This document shows, one piece after another, positions 49,376-58,308 of a DNA stretch of 64,000 nucleotides. The stretch lies in contig NZ_LYWY01000032.1 in NCBI RefSeq assembly GCF_001661915.1, positions 310,001 to 374,000 of the forward strand, given 5' to 3'. The stretch comes from Croceicoccus pelagius (lineage in GTDB: Bacteria; Pseudomonadota; Alphaproteobacteria; Sphingomonadales; Sphingomonadaceae). The position numbers and the translations under genes are program-made. The notes under the pieces were generated by a model. It searched no databases. It was given only the letters and a program-made list of their open reading frames with translations, and was not told the DNA's origin. Every line of letters starts with the position of its first letter. Position 1 is the stretch's first letter.

Positions 49376-50527
49376 ATGACAAAAAAGGGTGGGTCCTTGA
49401 AGGACGGCATTTTGGCCATGGCCGGCAAAAGCCCGTGGGGCTCCTCGCCCGGCGGTGACGACAACGACAGCTCCGGCGAGGGCGGATCGGAAGGCGGCGC
49501 GACTCCGCCGCCGGTGTCCGAGGGCGGCAACAAGCCGCGCAATCCGTGGCTTCCCGGCAGCGACGATGGTTCCGCAGGTCCGCGCAAGGCCGCGAACATC
49601 GAAGATCTGTTCAAGCATCGGCAGGCCCGCAAGGGCGGCGGCGGTGGCGGCAATTTCCCGCGGATGCCGCAGGCGCCCGGCGGCAAGAGCTGGGCCCCGT
49701 TGATCGTGATCGGCGTGCTTGCGTTCTGGCTGCTGGCAACCGGCGTGCACCAGATCGGACCCAAGGAAGAAGGCCTTGTCACCACGGCAGGCAGCTTTTC
49801 GCGCACGATGGGCCCCGGCCTGCAGTTCTCGCTGCCCTGGCCGATCCAGCGCGTCGAGATCGAGGACGTGACCTCGATCCGCACCGACACCATCCCCGAG
49901 GGTGAGGCCGAAAAGCTGATGCTGACCGGCGACCAGAACCTTGTCGACCTGTCGTACATCGTGCGCTGGAACATCAAGGACCTGAAGCAGTACACCTTCC
50001 AGATCGAAAACCCGGACGAGACAGTGACCGAAGTGGCCGAAGCCGCCATGCGCGCCTCGATCGCGGAAGTGACGCTGGACGATGCGCTTTCGGGTTCGGG
50101 CCGTGCCGAGGTCGAACAGGCCGTGCGCACCCGCATGCAGGCTTTCCTCGACGCCTATGGCGCAGGGGTTGCCGTGCAGGGCGTCGAAATCAAGAAGGCC
50201 GATCCACCGACCGCCGTCGTCGACGCCTTCCGCGAAGTGCTTGCCGCCCAGCAGGACGCGCAGTCCGACATCAACCGCGCACGCGCATGGGCCGAACAGG
50301 TTACCGCGCGGGCAGAGGGTGAGGCAACCGCCTTCAACAAGGTCTATGATGAATACCGCCTCGCCCCCGAAGTGACGAAGCGCCGCATGTATTACGAAAC
50401 CATGGAACGCGTCCTGAAACAGACCGACAAGACCATCGTCGAAGCAGACGGCGTGGTGCCTTACCTGCCGCTGCCCGAGGTTCGCCGCAAATCCTCGTCC
50501 ACTTCTTCCAGCGAAGGAGGCGAATGA
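49376..50527 (+). CDS. hflK: HflK, SPFH membrane protease modulator
   Basis: This 383-residue inner-membrane SPFH protein complexes with HflC and regulates FtsH. A Gly/Ser/Pro-rich cytoplasmic N-terminus of about 115 residues precedes one membrane helix (about 118-135, LIVIGVLAFWLLATGVHQI) and the SPFH domain with GPGLQFSLPWPIQ and VEIKKADPP. AAGGGA precedes the ATG at 49376; an upstream ATG at 49295 and a downstream one at 49418 are alternatives. Its stop overlaps the hflC start. Confidence 0.94.
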   Translation: MTKKGGSLKDGILAMAGKSPWGSSPGGDDNDSSGEGGSEGGATPPPVSEGGNKPRNPWLPGSDDGSAGPRKAANIEDLFKHRQARKGGGGGGNFPRMPQAPGGKSWAPLIVIGVLAFWLLATGVHQIGPKEEGLVTTAGSFSRTMGPGLQFSLPWPIQRVEIEDVTSIRTDTIPEGEAEKLMLTGDQNLVDLSYIVRWNIKDLKQYTFQIENPDETVTEVAEAAMRASIAEVTLDDALSGSGRAEVEQAVRTRMQAFLDAYGAGVAVQGVEIKKADPPTAVVDAFREVLAAQQDAQSDINRARAWAEQVTARAEGEATAFNKVYDEYRLAPEVTKRRMYYETMERVLKQTDKTIVEADGVVPYLPLPEVRRKSSSTSSSEGGE

Positions 50528-51375
50528 TGGACGCGATCTGGCAGCAGTACAAGGCGTGGATCGTCGTTGCAGGCCTTGTCCTGATCGGCGCACTTTCCAC
50601 CGTCTTCGTCACGCCCGAGACCGAGCAGGCCGTCATCCTGAGAAACGGCAAGCCGCTCACCATCGTCAACAAATACCGTCCCAACGAGGATTTCGGGAAC
50701 ACGGGTGCGGGCATCTGGTACCGCATCCCGCTGATCGACCGCGTCGTCTTCGTCTCGCGCCAGATTCTGGCCGTCGACATGCAGCGGCAGGAAGTCCTGA
50801 GCCGCGACCAGCGCCGACTCGAGGTCGATGCCTATGCACGTTACCGCGTGATCGATCCAACCAAGCTCGTCCAGACCGCCGGTTCGACCGGACGGGTCGA
50901 GGAACAGCTGCGTCCGATCCTGAATTCGGTCCTGCGCCAGCGGCTTGGCACGCGCAGCTTCCAATCGCTGCTGACTGCCGAACGCGGCGCAGCGATGAAG
51001 GAAATCAAGGAAGGTCTCGACAAGGAAGCGCGTGAATACGGCGTGCAGGTCATCGACGTGCGCATCAAGCGCGCCGACCTTCCCGCCGGTCGCCCGCTTG
51101 AAACCGCCTACACCCGGATGCAGACGGCGCGTAAGCAGGAATCGGACACGATCCGCGCACAGGGCCAGAAGCAGGCCCAGATCATCCGCGCCGAGGCAGA
51201 GGCCGAGGCCGCGCAGACCTACGCTTCGGCGTTCAACAGGGACCCGAACTTCTACGACTTCTACCGCGCCATGCAGAGCTATGACGCGGTCTTCTCGGGC
51301 GAGGACAACAACAGCTCGATCATCCTCTCGCCCGATAACGAATACCTGCGCCAGTTCAGGGGAACGGGACGCTGA
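50524..51375 (+). CDS. hflC: HflC, SPFH membrane protease modulator
   Basis: This 283-residue partner of HflK has an N-terminal membrane helix (about residues 11-28), then the SPFH domain with EQAVILRNGKP, LSRDQRRLEVDAYARYRV, and the coiled-coil region RKQESDTIRAQGQKQAQIIRAEAEAEA (edges cited) before SIILSPDNEYLRQF. The ATG overlaps the hflK stop by 4 bases. degP follows after about 200 bases on the same strand, a common quality-control grouping. Confidence 0.95.
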   Translation: MMDAIWQQYKAWIVVAGLVLIGALSTVFVTPETEQAVILRNGKPLTIVNKYRPNEDFGNTGAGIWYRIPLIDRVVFVSRQILAVDMQRQEVLSRDQRRLEVDAYARYRVIDPTKLVQTAGSTGRVEEQLRPILNSVLRQRLGTRSFQSLLTAERGAAMKEIKEGLDKEAREYGVQVIDVRIKRADLPAGRPLETAYTRMQTARKQESDTIRAQGQKQAQIIRAEAEAEAAQTYASAFNRDPNFYDFYRAMQSYDAVFSGEDNNSSIILSPDNEYLRQFRGTGR

Positions 51376-51571
51376 GCAGGTTGATTGGCCAAACGGGCGC
51401 GAAACGCGAATGAGGAATGTTTTCATTCAATCCGCGTTAAGCCCGGAACGGCTGGAATGGGGCGGGACATACTCGCCGGACCGCCAGGCCCGCCGCCTGC
51501 ACGGTCCCTTGCCGGGCCCTCGGGATGGGGCGCGGCGCCATGACGGAATGATGTGAAGAGGAATTCATAAC

Positions 51572-53107
51572 GTGCGTTACGCCTATACGCTCACAACCGC
51601 GCTGCTTCTGGGCGGAGCCGCGGTGTCGCTGGCCACCGGCTATCCCGCCGGCGCGCAGGTTGCCCAGAACGACGATTCGACGATGGCCCGCGTGGTCCCG
51701 CGCAGCGGCGCGCCCGCCAGCTTCGCCGATCTTACCGAACAGCTTCAGCCCGCAGTGGTGAACATCTCCACCCGCCAGCGCGTGCAGGTGAATGGTGGCG
51801 GGCAGAACCCGTTCGCCGGAACGCCATTCGAAGGGCTGTTCGGCGGCCCCGGCGGCCAGCCCACGACGCGTGAGGCCCAGTCGCTTGGTTCCGGCTTCAT
51901 CATGAGCGCGGACGGCTATGTCGTGACGAACAACCACGTCGTTTCGGCGCAGGGCCGGAACGGCACGATCGAGGCGATCACGGTGACCACCACCGACGGC
52001 ACCGAATACGATGCCGAACTGATCGGCACCGACCCGCAGTCGGACCTTGCCGTTCTCAAGATCAAGCGTGCCAAGCCGTTCCCCTTCGTGAATTTCGGCG
52101 ACAGCCGCCAGGCCCGCGTGGGTGACTGGATCATCGCCATCGGCAACCCCTTCGGCCTTGGCGGCACGGTGACGAGCGGGATTATCTCCGCCGTCTATCG
52201 CGCCACCGGGTCGGGTTCGGCCTACGACCGCTATCTCCAGACCGATGCGGCGATCAACCGGGGCAACTCGGGCGGCCCGATGTTCGACATGGGCGGCAAC
52301 GTCATCGGCATCAACAACGCGATCTTCTCCCCCACCGGCGGCAGCGTCGGCATCGGCTTTGCCATCCCGGCAGAGACCGCCGAACCGATCGTGCGCAAGC
52401 TGATTGCGGGCGAGGCGATCGAGCGTGGCTACCTCGGCATCCAGATCCAGCCCGTTAGCGAGGATCTGGCCGCGTCGCTGGGCATCGACCATAACCGCGG
52501 CGAATTCATCCAGTCGGTGGTTCCGGGCGAGGCTGCGGCCAAGGCCGGGCTTCAGGCGGGCGACGTCGTGCTGCGCATCGCGGGCAAGGACATCACGCCC
52601 GAACAGACTCTGTCCTACATCGTTGCCAATACCGAACCGGGTACCCGCATCCCTGTCGAGCTGATCCGCAACGGCAAGCGCATGACGGTCAACGCCACTG
52701 TCGGCACGCGCCCGAGCGAGGACGAGCTTTCGCAAAGCTATGCCAATCCGGACGACGACGGCGACAACAGCTACAACAACCCGCGCACCGATGGAGATCA
52801 GTCCTACATCGCGGAAAAGCTGGGCCTCTCGGTCACGCCTCTCACTGCGAACATCGCGCGCCAGCTGGGCGTGGGCGACGATGTCGAAGGCCTCGTCATC
52901 GCGGCGGTCGATGGTTCGTCGGACGCGGCAGGAAAGGGCCTGCGCCGCGGCGACATCGTGCTGACCGCGAATTACCGCGACGTGACCACGGTCGAGGAAC
53001 TGGAAGGCATCGTCCGCGAGGCCGAGGACGACGGGCGCGAGGCGGTGCTGCTTCGTGTGCAGCGCCGCGGTCAGCCGGCTATCTACGTGCCGCTTCGCAT
53101 GCGCTGA
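51572..53107 (+). CDS. degP: Do-family periplasmic serine protease/chaperone DegP (HtrA)
   Basis: This 511-residue HtrA-type protease has a signal peptide (about residues 1-30, ending GAQVAQND). The catalytic triad is His in NNHVV, Asp in QSDLAVLK and Ser in GNSGGPM. Two PDZ domains follow, near 275-375 and 415-505. A roughly 35-residue Asp/Asn/Ser-rich linker (SQSYANPDDDGDNSYNNPR edges) separates them, which is unusual. The start is GTG at 51572 after GAGGAA. A strong bidirectional hairpin terminator follows. Confidence 0.95.
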   Translation: MRYAYTLTTALLLGGAAVSLATGYPAGAQVAQNDDSTMARVVPRSGAPASFADLTEQLQPAVVNISTRQRVQVNGGGQNPFAGTPFEGLFGGPGGQPTTREAQSLGSGFIMSADGYVVTNNHVVSAQGRNGTIEAITVTTTDGTEYDAELIGTDPQSDLAVLKIKRAKPFPFVNFGDSRQARVGDWIIAIGNPFGLGGTVTSGIISAVYRATGSGSAYDRYLQTDAAINRGNSGGPMFDMGGNVIGINNAIFSPTGGSVGIGFAIPAETAEPIVRKLIAGEAIERGYLGIQIQPVSEDLAASLGIDHNRGEFIQSVVPGEAAAKAGLQAGDVVLRIAGKDITPEQTLSYIVANTEPGTRIPVELIRNGKRMTVNATVGTRPSEDELSQSYANPDDDGDNSYNNPRTDGDQSYIAEKLGLSVTPLTANIARQLGVGDDVEGLVIAAVDGSSDAAGKGLRRGDIVLTANYRDVTTVEELEGIVREAEDDGREAVLLRVQRRGQPAIYVPLRMR

Positions 53108-53123
53108 CCGACGGATTACAGTA

Positions 53124-53166
53124 AAAGAAAGGGCCGCTCCCCACATCGGGGGGCGGCCCTTTCTCT
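53124..53166. terminator. Bidirectional terminator between degP and the PBP gene
   Basis: The long GC hairpin AAAGGGCCGCTCCCC / GGGGGGCGGCCCTTT (about 53128-53162) has a short ACAT-containing loop, an A run on the left and TTTCTCTTT on the right. It ends both degP and the convergent PBP gene. Confidence 0.85.
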
Positions 53167-53184
53167 TTACCTCAACGTTCGTGA

Positions 53185-55428
53185 CTAGCGGTCACGGAGT
53201 GCGGCCTGGACGTCAATCACCCTGACGCCGCTATCGTCGGTCCGCACGCCGCTTTGCTGCTGGCGGTTCGATGCGCCCTGCTGGCGGCCCTGTTGCTGGC
53301 TGGAACCTGATTGCGGCTCTTCGCGCCCCGTCGCGCGGTCAAGGAAATCCTCGTCCACCGCGGGGGGTGCGGAAGGCGACATGCCGTCAGGACCATAGCC
53401 GCCGTCGCGATAGCCGCGTTCACCCTCGTAACCGGGGCGCGGATCGCCGGGGCGCCAGCCGTCGTCGGGCGGAGCCGCGTAATTGCCGTCGGGGCCGCCA
53501 CCGTAAGGTTCGATGCGGTTGCCCTGCTCGTCAACGAAGTAGTAGTCGCCGGGCTGGCCGAACCACGCTTCGTCGTCAGGCTCCAGCTGCCAGGACGGCA
53601 GTTTCACTTCGGTGTCGAATTCCTCGACCGGACGCTTGGCCACCGCGACCTTCATGTAATCGGCAAACGCGCGTGCCGGCGCCGTGCCGCCCTGCAGGCC
53701 GGGGACGCGCTTGGCATCGTCGCGGCCCATCCACACGCCGGTAGTTACGCCGCTGGAGAAGCCGAGGAACCAGCCGTCCTTGTTGGATGAAGTCGTCCCC
53801 GTCTTGCCTGCGACCGGGCGCCCGATCTGCGCCGCGCGCCCCGTGCCGGTGCTGACTGCCGTTTGCAAGAGATCGGTCATCTGCGCCGCGACATAGGGCG
53901 CGACCAGAAGCTGTTCACGCGACGCGCGGCGTTCGTAAAGCAGCTCCCCGCTCGACGACGTGACACGGGTGATCCCGTAAGGTTCGACCGAAGTGCCCTT
54001 GGCGGCAACTGCGGCGAAGGCGCGGGTCAGGTCGATCACGCGCACTTCCGAGGCACCCAGCACCATCGAGGGGTAAGTCGAGATCGGCGAGGTGATGCCG
54101 AAACGCTGCGCCATCGAGGCGACAGTGCCAAAACCCACTTCGTCGCCGAGTTGTGCCGCGACCGTATTCTTCGAATAGGCAAAGGCCGCGCGCACATCGA
54201 TCATGCCTGCATAGTTGCCGCCCGAATTGCGCGGGCTCCACCCGTCGATGGTGATCGGCTTGTCCTCGATCGGCGTATCGGGCGTGAAGCCCGCTTCCAG
54301 CGCCGCGAGATAGACGAAAAGTTTCCACGCCGAACCGGGCTGGCGCAGCGCGTCGGTCGCGCGGTTGAAATTGCTTTCGACGTAATCCGTGCCGCCCACC
54401 ATGGCGAGGATCGCGCCGTCGCGGTCGAGGCTGACCAGAGCGCCCTGCGCGCCCTTGGGCACGTTGTTCTGGATCGCAGTCGTCGCGGCGCGCTGCATGC
54501 CGACGTCGAGCGTGGTCCAGACCTCGATCGGCTCGAACGTGTCGGGCACGATGAAGTCGAGCTGCGGGAGGACCCAGTCGGTAAAATAGCGCACCGAGTT
54601 CTGGCCATATTCCGGCTTCAGCTCGATCGTGTCGAGATCGACTTCGGCGGCTTCTCCTGCGGTAATGAAGCCCTGCTGCTGCATCAGCGCAAGGACGGTT
54701 CCGGCGCGGCCCACCGCGGCCTCGGCATCGGCGGTCGGGGAATAGCGCGAGGGCGCTTTCACCAGGCCTGCGATGATCGCGGCCTCGCCTACCGAAAGCT
54801 CATCCGCGGGGTGGCTGAAGAACAGGCGGCTGGCGGAATCGATGCCGTAGGCACCGCCACCGAAATAGACCTTGTTGAGATAGAGCTCGAGGATCTGCTG
54901 CTTGGTGAACTTGCGTTCCAGCGCAAGGGCCAGGATCGCCTCACGCGCCTTGCGGTCGAAAGTCTTGTTGTTGTTGAGGAAGATATTGCGCGCCAGCTGC
55001 TGCGTGATCGTAGAGCCGCCCTGCCGGAAGGCGCCCGTTTCCACACGCACTTTCACCGAACGCAGCACGCCGACCGGGTCGACGCCGTAGTGATCGTAGA
55101 AGCGGCGGTCTTCCACCGCGATCATCGCGTTGCGCATCGATTCCGGGATCTGGTCGTACGTCAGCCAGCGGCCATAGCTGGGCCCGATCGACACGATCTC
55201 GCGCCCGTCACGCGCACGGACGACGATGGTCTGGCCGTGTTCGCTGGCCTTGAGCGAGGAATAGCTCGGCAGCGAATTCATCGTAGTCCAGACCGCGATG
55301 GCAAGCGCCACGACCGCCAGCAGGCCAACGACGAAGCCTGTAATGAACAGCCGCTTCAACCAGCGTCCCACGAAGGAACCGCTGTCACCATCTTCACGCT
55401 TGCTGCGCCGCCGTTGTTGCTTGGCCAT
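53185..55428 (-). CDS. Class A penicillin-binding protein (PBP1a type)
   Basis: This 747-residue bifunctional peptidoglycan synthase has a membrane anchor at about residues 27-47. The glycosyltransferase domain has its catalytic Glu106 in AVEDRRFY and the GGSTITQQLARN motif. The transpeptidase domain has S366 in GSAWK, S419-K-N in AYSKNTV, and KTG at 542-544. The last roughly 130 residues are Gly/Tyr/Asp-rich and then Gln/Ser-rich, low-complexity and periplasmic. It is single, flanked by a bidirectional terminator on one side and msrB upstream after about 100 bases. Confidence 0.94.
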   Translation of the reverse strand: MAKQQRRRSKREDGDSGSFVGRWLKRLFITGFVVGLLAVVALAIAVWTTMNSLPSYSSLKASEHGQTIVVRARDGREIVSIGPSYGRWLTYDQIPESMRNAMIAVEDRRFYDHYGVDPVGVLRSVKVRVETGAFRQGGSTITQQLARNIFLNNNKTFDRKAREAILALALERKFTKQQILELYLNKVYFGGGAYGIDSASRLFFSHPADELSVGEAAIIAGLVKAPSRYSPTADAEAAVGRAGTVLALMQQQGFITAGEAAEVDLDTIELKPEYGQNSVRYFTDWVLPQLDFIVPDTFEPIEVWTTLDVGMQRAATTAIQNNVPKGAQGALVSLDRDGAILAMVGGTDYVESNFNRATDALRQPGSAWKLFVYLAALEAGFTPDTPIEDKPITIDGWSPRNSGGNYAGMIDVRAAFAYSKNTVAAQLGDEVGFGTVASMAQRFGITSPISTYPSMVLGASEVRVIDLTRAFAAVAAKGTSVEPYGITRVTSSSGELLYERRASREQLLVAPYVAAQMTDLLQTAVSTGTGRAAQIGRPVAGKTGTTSSNKDGWFLGFSSGVTTGVWMGRDDAKRVPGLQGGTAPARAFADYMKVAVAKRPVEEFDTEVKLPSWQLEPDDEAWFGQPGDYYFVDEQGNRIEPYGGGPDGNYAAPPDDGWRPGDPRPGYEGERGYRDGGYGPDGMSPSAPPAVDEDFLDRATGREEPQSGSSQQQGRQQGASNRQQQSGVRTDDSGVRVIDVQAALRDR

Positions 55429-55524
55429 TGCCGCCCGTCAGTCAGCCCGGCAGGGCCGGGATAGGAAAATATGGCCGCTTCATGGCCAAAGTCCGTCTAA
55501 CGCTGGCTGAACAGCCTTGCGCGG

Positions 55525-55941
55525 TCAATCGTCCGACCCGCCCTTTTCCGCTTCGAAATCAAGAGCGGCGCTATTGATGCAATACCGCATGCCGCCTGCC
55601 TGCGGCGGTCCGTCGGGGAAGACATGGCCCAAGTGGCCGTCGCAGTTGGAGCACACGACCTCGGTACGGACCATGCCGTATGAGGTGTCGGTATGCTCGG
55701 TCACGCTGTCGCCTTCGCTGGGTTTCGTAAAGGCGGGCCAGCCGCAACCGGAGTTGTACTTGGCATCAGATTCGAACAGCTTCTGGCCGCATCCGGCGCA
55801 GTAGTATTCGCCCTCTTCGTAAAACTTGTCGTACTTGCCGGTATAGGCCCGCTCGGTCCCCGCCTCGCGCAGGACGTGGTACTGCTCGGGGGTCAGCTTC
55901 TCGCGCCATTCGGCCTCGGTCCGGCCGGTCTTGTCGGTCAT
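55525..55941 (-). CDS. msrB: Peptide-methionine (R)-S-oxide reductase MsrB
   Basis: This 138-residue MsrB reduces methionine-R-sulfoxide. Zinc cysteines lie in YYCAGCGQ and VVCSNCDGH, the substrate loop in GCGWPAF, and the catalytic Cys in RYCINSAAL. It has no signal peptide, so it acts in the cytoplasm. The ATG at 55941 is 2 bases after the nfeD stop, making it the last gene of a qmcA-like/nfeD/msrB unit. Confidence 0.96.
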   Translation of the reverse strand: MTDKTGRTEAEWREKLTPEQYHVLREAGTERAYTGKYDKFYEEGEYYCAGCGQKLFESDAKYNSGCGWPAFTKPSEGDSVTEHTDTSYGMVRTEVVCSNCDGHLGHVFPDGPPQAGGMRYCINSAALDFEAEKGGSDD

Positions 55942-55943
55942 GG

Positions 55944-56432
55944 TCAATCCTGCGTAATGCTTTTCGTCTCTGCAGGAAGATGGGTAGCGGGCACCGGCCC
56001 TACAAGCAGGACCGCCCCGTCGTGTCCGGTTACGACCAGCCGCGTGCCGACATCGGCATCCACTCCCCGCGCCAGCCATTCGCTGTCACCCAGCCTCACG
56101 CGTCCCTCGCCTCCGTCGATCGCCTGGGTCACGACGACGCGCGTGCCGACCAGTCGCGCGCCCTTGTCGTTCATCAGCGGATCGGTCGTCGATATCCCGG
56201 CATAGTCGAACCAGCGCCGCGCGGCGAAGACCGAGAAGGCGGAGAAGACCACGAACGAGAGGATCTGGATCGGCAGTTCCACATCCACGACCGCGGTGAC
56301 GAGCCCGGTCATGAAGGCGGCCGCCGCCATCCAGATCAGGAAATAACCCGGCGCGATCATCTCGACCGCGGCGAGCACGAGGCCGAGGATCAGCCAGAGC
56401 CAGGTCGCATCAAGGTCGCCGAACCAGTCCAT
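55944..56432 (-). CDS. NfeD-family membrane protein
   Basis: This 162-residue protein has hydrophobic helices at about 10-32, 34-52 and 54-72, followed by a soluble OB-fold domain (from about residue 85: GTRVVVTQAIDGGEGRVRLGDSEW edges). This is the short NfeD1b form, which partners with SPFH proteins. It follows the stomatin-like gene after 7 bases, the classic pairing. The role is membrane-domain organisation or proteolysis, not specifically known. Confidence 0.92.
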   Translation of the reverse strand: MDWFGDLDATWLWLILGLVLAAVEMIAPGYFLIWMAAAAFMTGLVTAVVDVELPIQILSFVVFSAFSVFAARRWFDYAGISTTDPLMNDKGARLVGTRVVVTQAIDGGEGRVRLGDSEWLARGVDADVGTRLVVTGHDGAVLLVGPVPATHLPAETKSITQD

Positions 56433-56439
56433 CTGCGCC

Positions 56440-57426
56440 TCAGTCGCCGTAAGTGCGCGGAACGCTGGGGCGGCGCGCGGTCACACCCGCACCGGCATCG
56501 CCGGGCTGCGCGGCGCCGGCGGGCGGGGTCACCGCATCGCGCACCAGTTCGCCTATCCCGCCGAGCGAGCCGATGAGCTGCGTCGCCTCCACCGGGAACA
56601 GGATCGTCTTGGCATTGGGCGAGGTGGCAAAGCCCTCGACCGCCTCGACGTATTTCTGCGCGACGAAATAGTTGAGCGCCTGTGTGCCCGAGGAAGCGAT
56701 GGCTTCGGACACGACGCGGGTCGCCTCGGCCTCTGCCTGTGCCTCTCGTTCGCGGGCCTCTGCATCGCGGAACGCCGATTCCTTGCGGCTCTCGGCCTCG
56801 AGGATGCGGGCCTGTTTCTGCCCTTCGGCGCGCAGGATTTCCGATGCGCGGCTGCCCTCGGCCTCCAGGATCTGGGCCCGCTTTTCGCGCTCTGCCTTCA
56901 TCTGGCGGGCCATGGCGTCGGAAATGTCGCGCGGCGGGCGAATGTCCATGATTTCGACGCGGGTGACTTTCACGCCCCACGGCGACGTCACATGGTCGAC
57001 GACCGATAGCAGGCGCGCGTTGATGTCGTCGCGCTTCGACAGCGTTTCGTCGAGGTCCATCGAACCCATCACGGTGCGCAGGTTCGTGGTGGTCAGCGCC
57101 TGGATCGCGTTCTGCAGGCCCGACACTTCATAAGCAGCCTTGCCCGCGTCCAGCACCTGGAAGAACACGACGGCGTCGACGCCGACCATCGCATTGTCCT
57201 TGGTGATGATCTCCTGCCCCGGAATGTCGAGGACCTGTTCCATCATGTTGATCTTGTGCCCGACGCGGTCGATCAGCGGGACGATGACGTGCATCCCCGG
57301 ATTGGCGGCCTTGGTGAAGCGGCCCATCCGCTCGATCGTGTAGACGTAACCCTGCCGCACGACGCGCACGCTGCTGATCAGCGTGATGACCAGCACCGCC
57401 AGCAGGACGATGAGAAACAGATCCAT
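56440..57426 (-). CDS. Stomatin/QmcA-like SPFH protein
   Basis: This 328-residue SPFH (band 7) protein has an N-terminal helix (residues 3-22), VRQGYVYTIERMGRF, and the stomatin core GMHVIVPLIDRVGHKINMMEQVLDIPGQEIITKDNAMV (edges cited). A long Glu/Ala/Arg coiled coil (about 185-245) follows, and a Pro/Gly-rich tail. It is the first gene of an operon with nfeD and msrB. It is the third SPFH protein in the window after HflK and HflC, and acts at the inner membrane. Confidence 0.93.
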   Translation of the reverse strand: MDLFLIVLLAVLVITLISSVRVVRQGYVYTIERMGRFTKAANPGMHVIVPLIDRVGHKINMMEQVLDIPGQEIITKDNAMVGVDAVVFFQVLDAGKAAYEVSGLQNAIQALTTTNLRTVMGSMDLDETLSKRDDINARLLSVVDHVTSPWGVKVTRVEIMDIRPPRDISDAMARQMKAEREKRAQILEAEGSRASEILRAEGQKQARILEAESRKESAFRDAEAREREAQAEAEATRVVSEAIASSGTQALNYFVAQKYVEAVEGFATSPNAKTILFPVEATQLIGSLGGIGELVRDAVTPPAGAAQPGDAGAGVTARRPSVPRTYGD

Positions 57427-57526
57427 GTGATACGACCCCCGTATTACCCTTGCGCGGGCCGCCGATCCCCCGACCGCCTCTCGCAGCTTCCTTGATTAGC
57501 GACAGTCGCTTGCCGCCGCGCGCGAA

Positions 57527-58204
57527 TCAATAGTGCGTCTTTTCCTCCGGCTTCGCCAGTTCGAAGCATGTGCCGATGTCGTAACGCTGCACTCCGCCCC
57601 GAGCCTGCGCGGTTTCCACCACGCTCTTCGCTTCGACGGCCAGGATGGCGTCGGCCTCGGCTTGCGTGCGGCCCTGCTCCACCAGCTCGCGGCGCGTGCG
57701 CGATTCCAGCACGGTTGCCAGCGTCAGCAAGTCCTTGGCCCGCGCGCTCAGCCCCTCGGCCTCGTGAACCTCGTCATAGGACAGGCGCAGGATCGCGGTG
57801 CACTGCGGCAGGTTGGGCTCGATCAGCGGTTCGACTTCGGCATCGAGCAGTGAGAGGCAGGGCGGCATGACCTTGGCCAGGACGCCGTCGGCATCGCCGC
57901 CCTTTATCGCTTCTGCCTGAAGGCTTGCCGCCGCGTCGCGCATGGCGGCGGCGACCTGCTCCTTGCTCCACCCCGCATCGATCAGGGCCGCGCCGGTCAA
58001 CACCATGTATTCGCGCCCGCGCCAGCCGAGCGGGGGGTAGCCCTGCATCGCCCCGCGCTGCTGCTCTCCCGCAACGATCGCGAAGACGGCGGAACAGCGG
58101 ACGGCCGCCCGGTTCTCTGCCGAAAGCGCAGGATCGGGCGCCGTGCCCTGCAAAAAGACGAGCGGCGCAGCGAGGGCGAAAAGGTGCGGTAAAAGGTTGA
58201 TCAT
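57527..58204 (-). CDS. Exported hypothetical protein
   Basis: This 225-residue protein has a signal-peptide-like N-terminus (MINLLPHLFALAAPLVFLQG). The mature part is mainly helical, with AVRCSAVFAIVAGEQQRGA near residue 35 and two further Cys at PPCLSLL and PQCTAIL, plus IGTCFELA at the C-terminus. The four Cys suggest disulfides in the periplasm. Similar proteins of unknown function occur widely in sphingomonads, from memory. It stands alone, divergent from the histidine kinase. Confidence 0.75.
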   Translation of the reverse strand: MINLLPHLFALAAPLVFLQGTAPDPALSAENRAAVRCSAVFAIVAGEQQRGAMQGYPPLGWRGREYMVLTGAALIDAGWSKEQVAAAMRDAAASLQAEAIKGGDADGVLAKVMPPCLSLLDAEVEPLIEPNLPQCTAILRLSYDEVHEAEGLSARAKDLLTLATVLESRTRRELVEQGRTQAEADAILAVEAKSVVETAQARGGVQRYDIGTCFELAKPEEKTHY

Positions 58205-58308
58205 TGGAAAATTTGTTTCCCCGAATCCTTCTTGCCAGTCAAATCGTTTGCAGGAACGACGCGCTTGTCATTTGATCTTCCGGTGTCGTCGGCTATCTAC
58301 AGCGGCCT

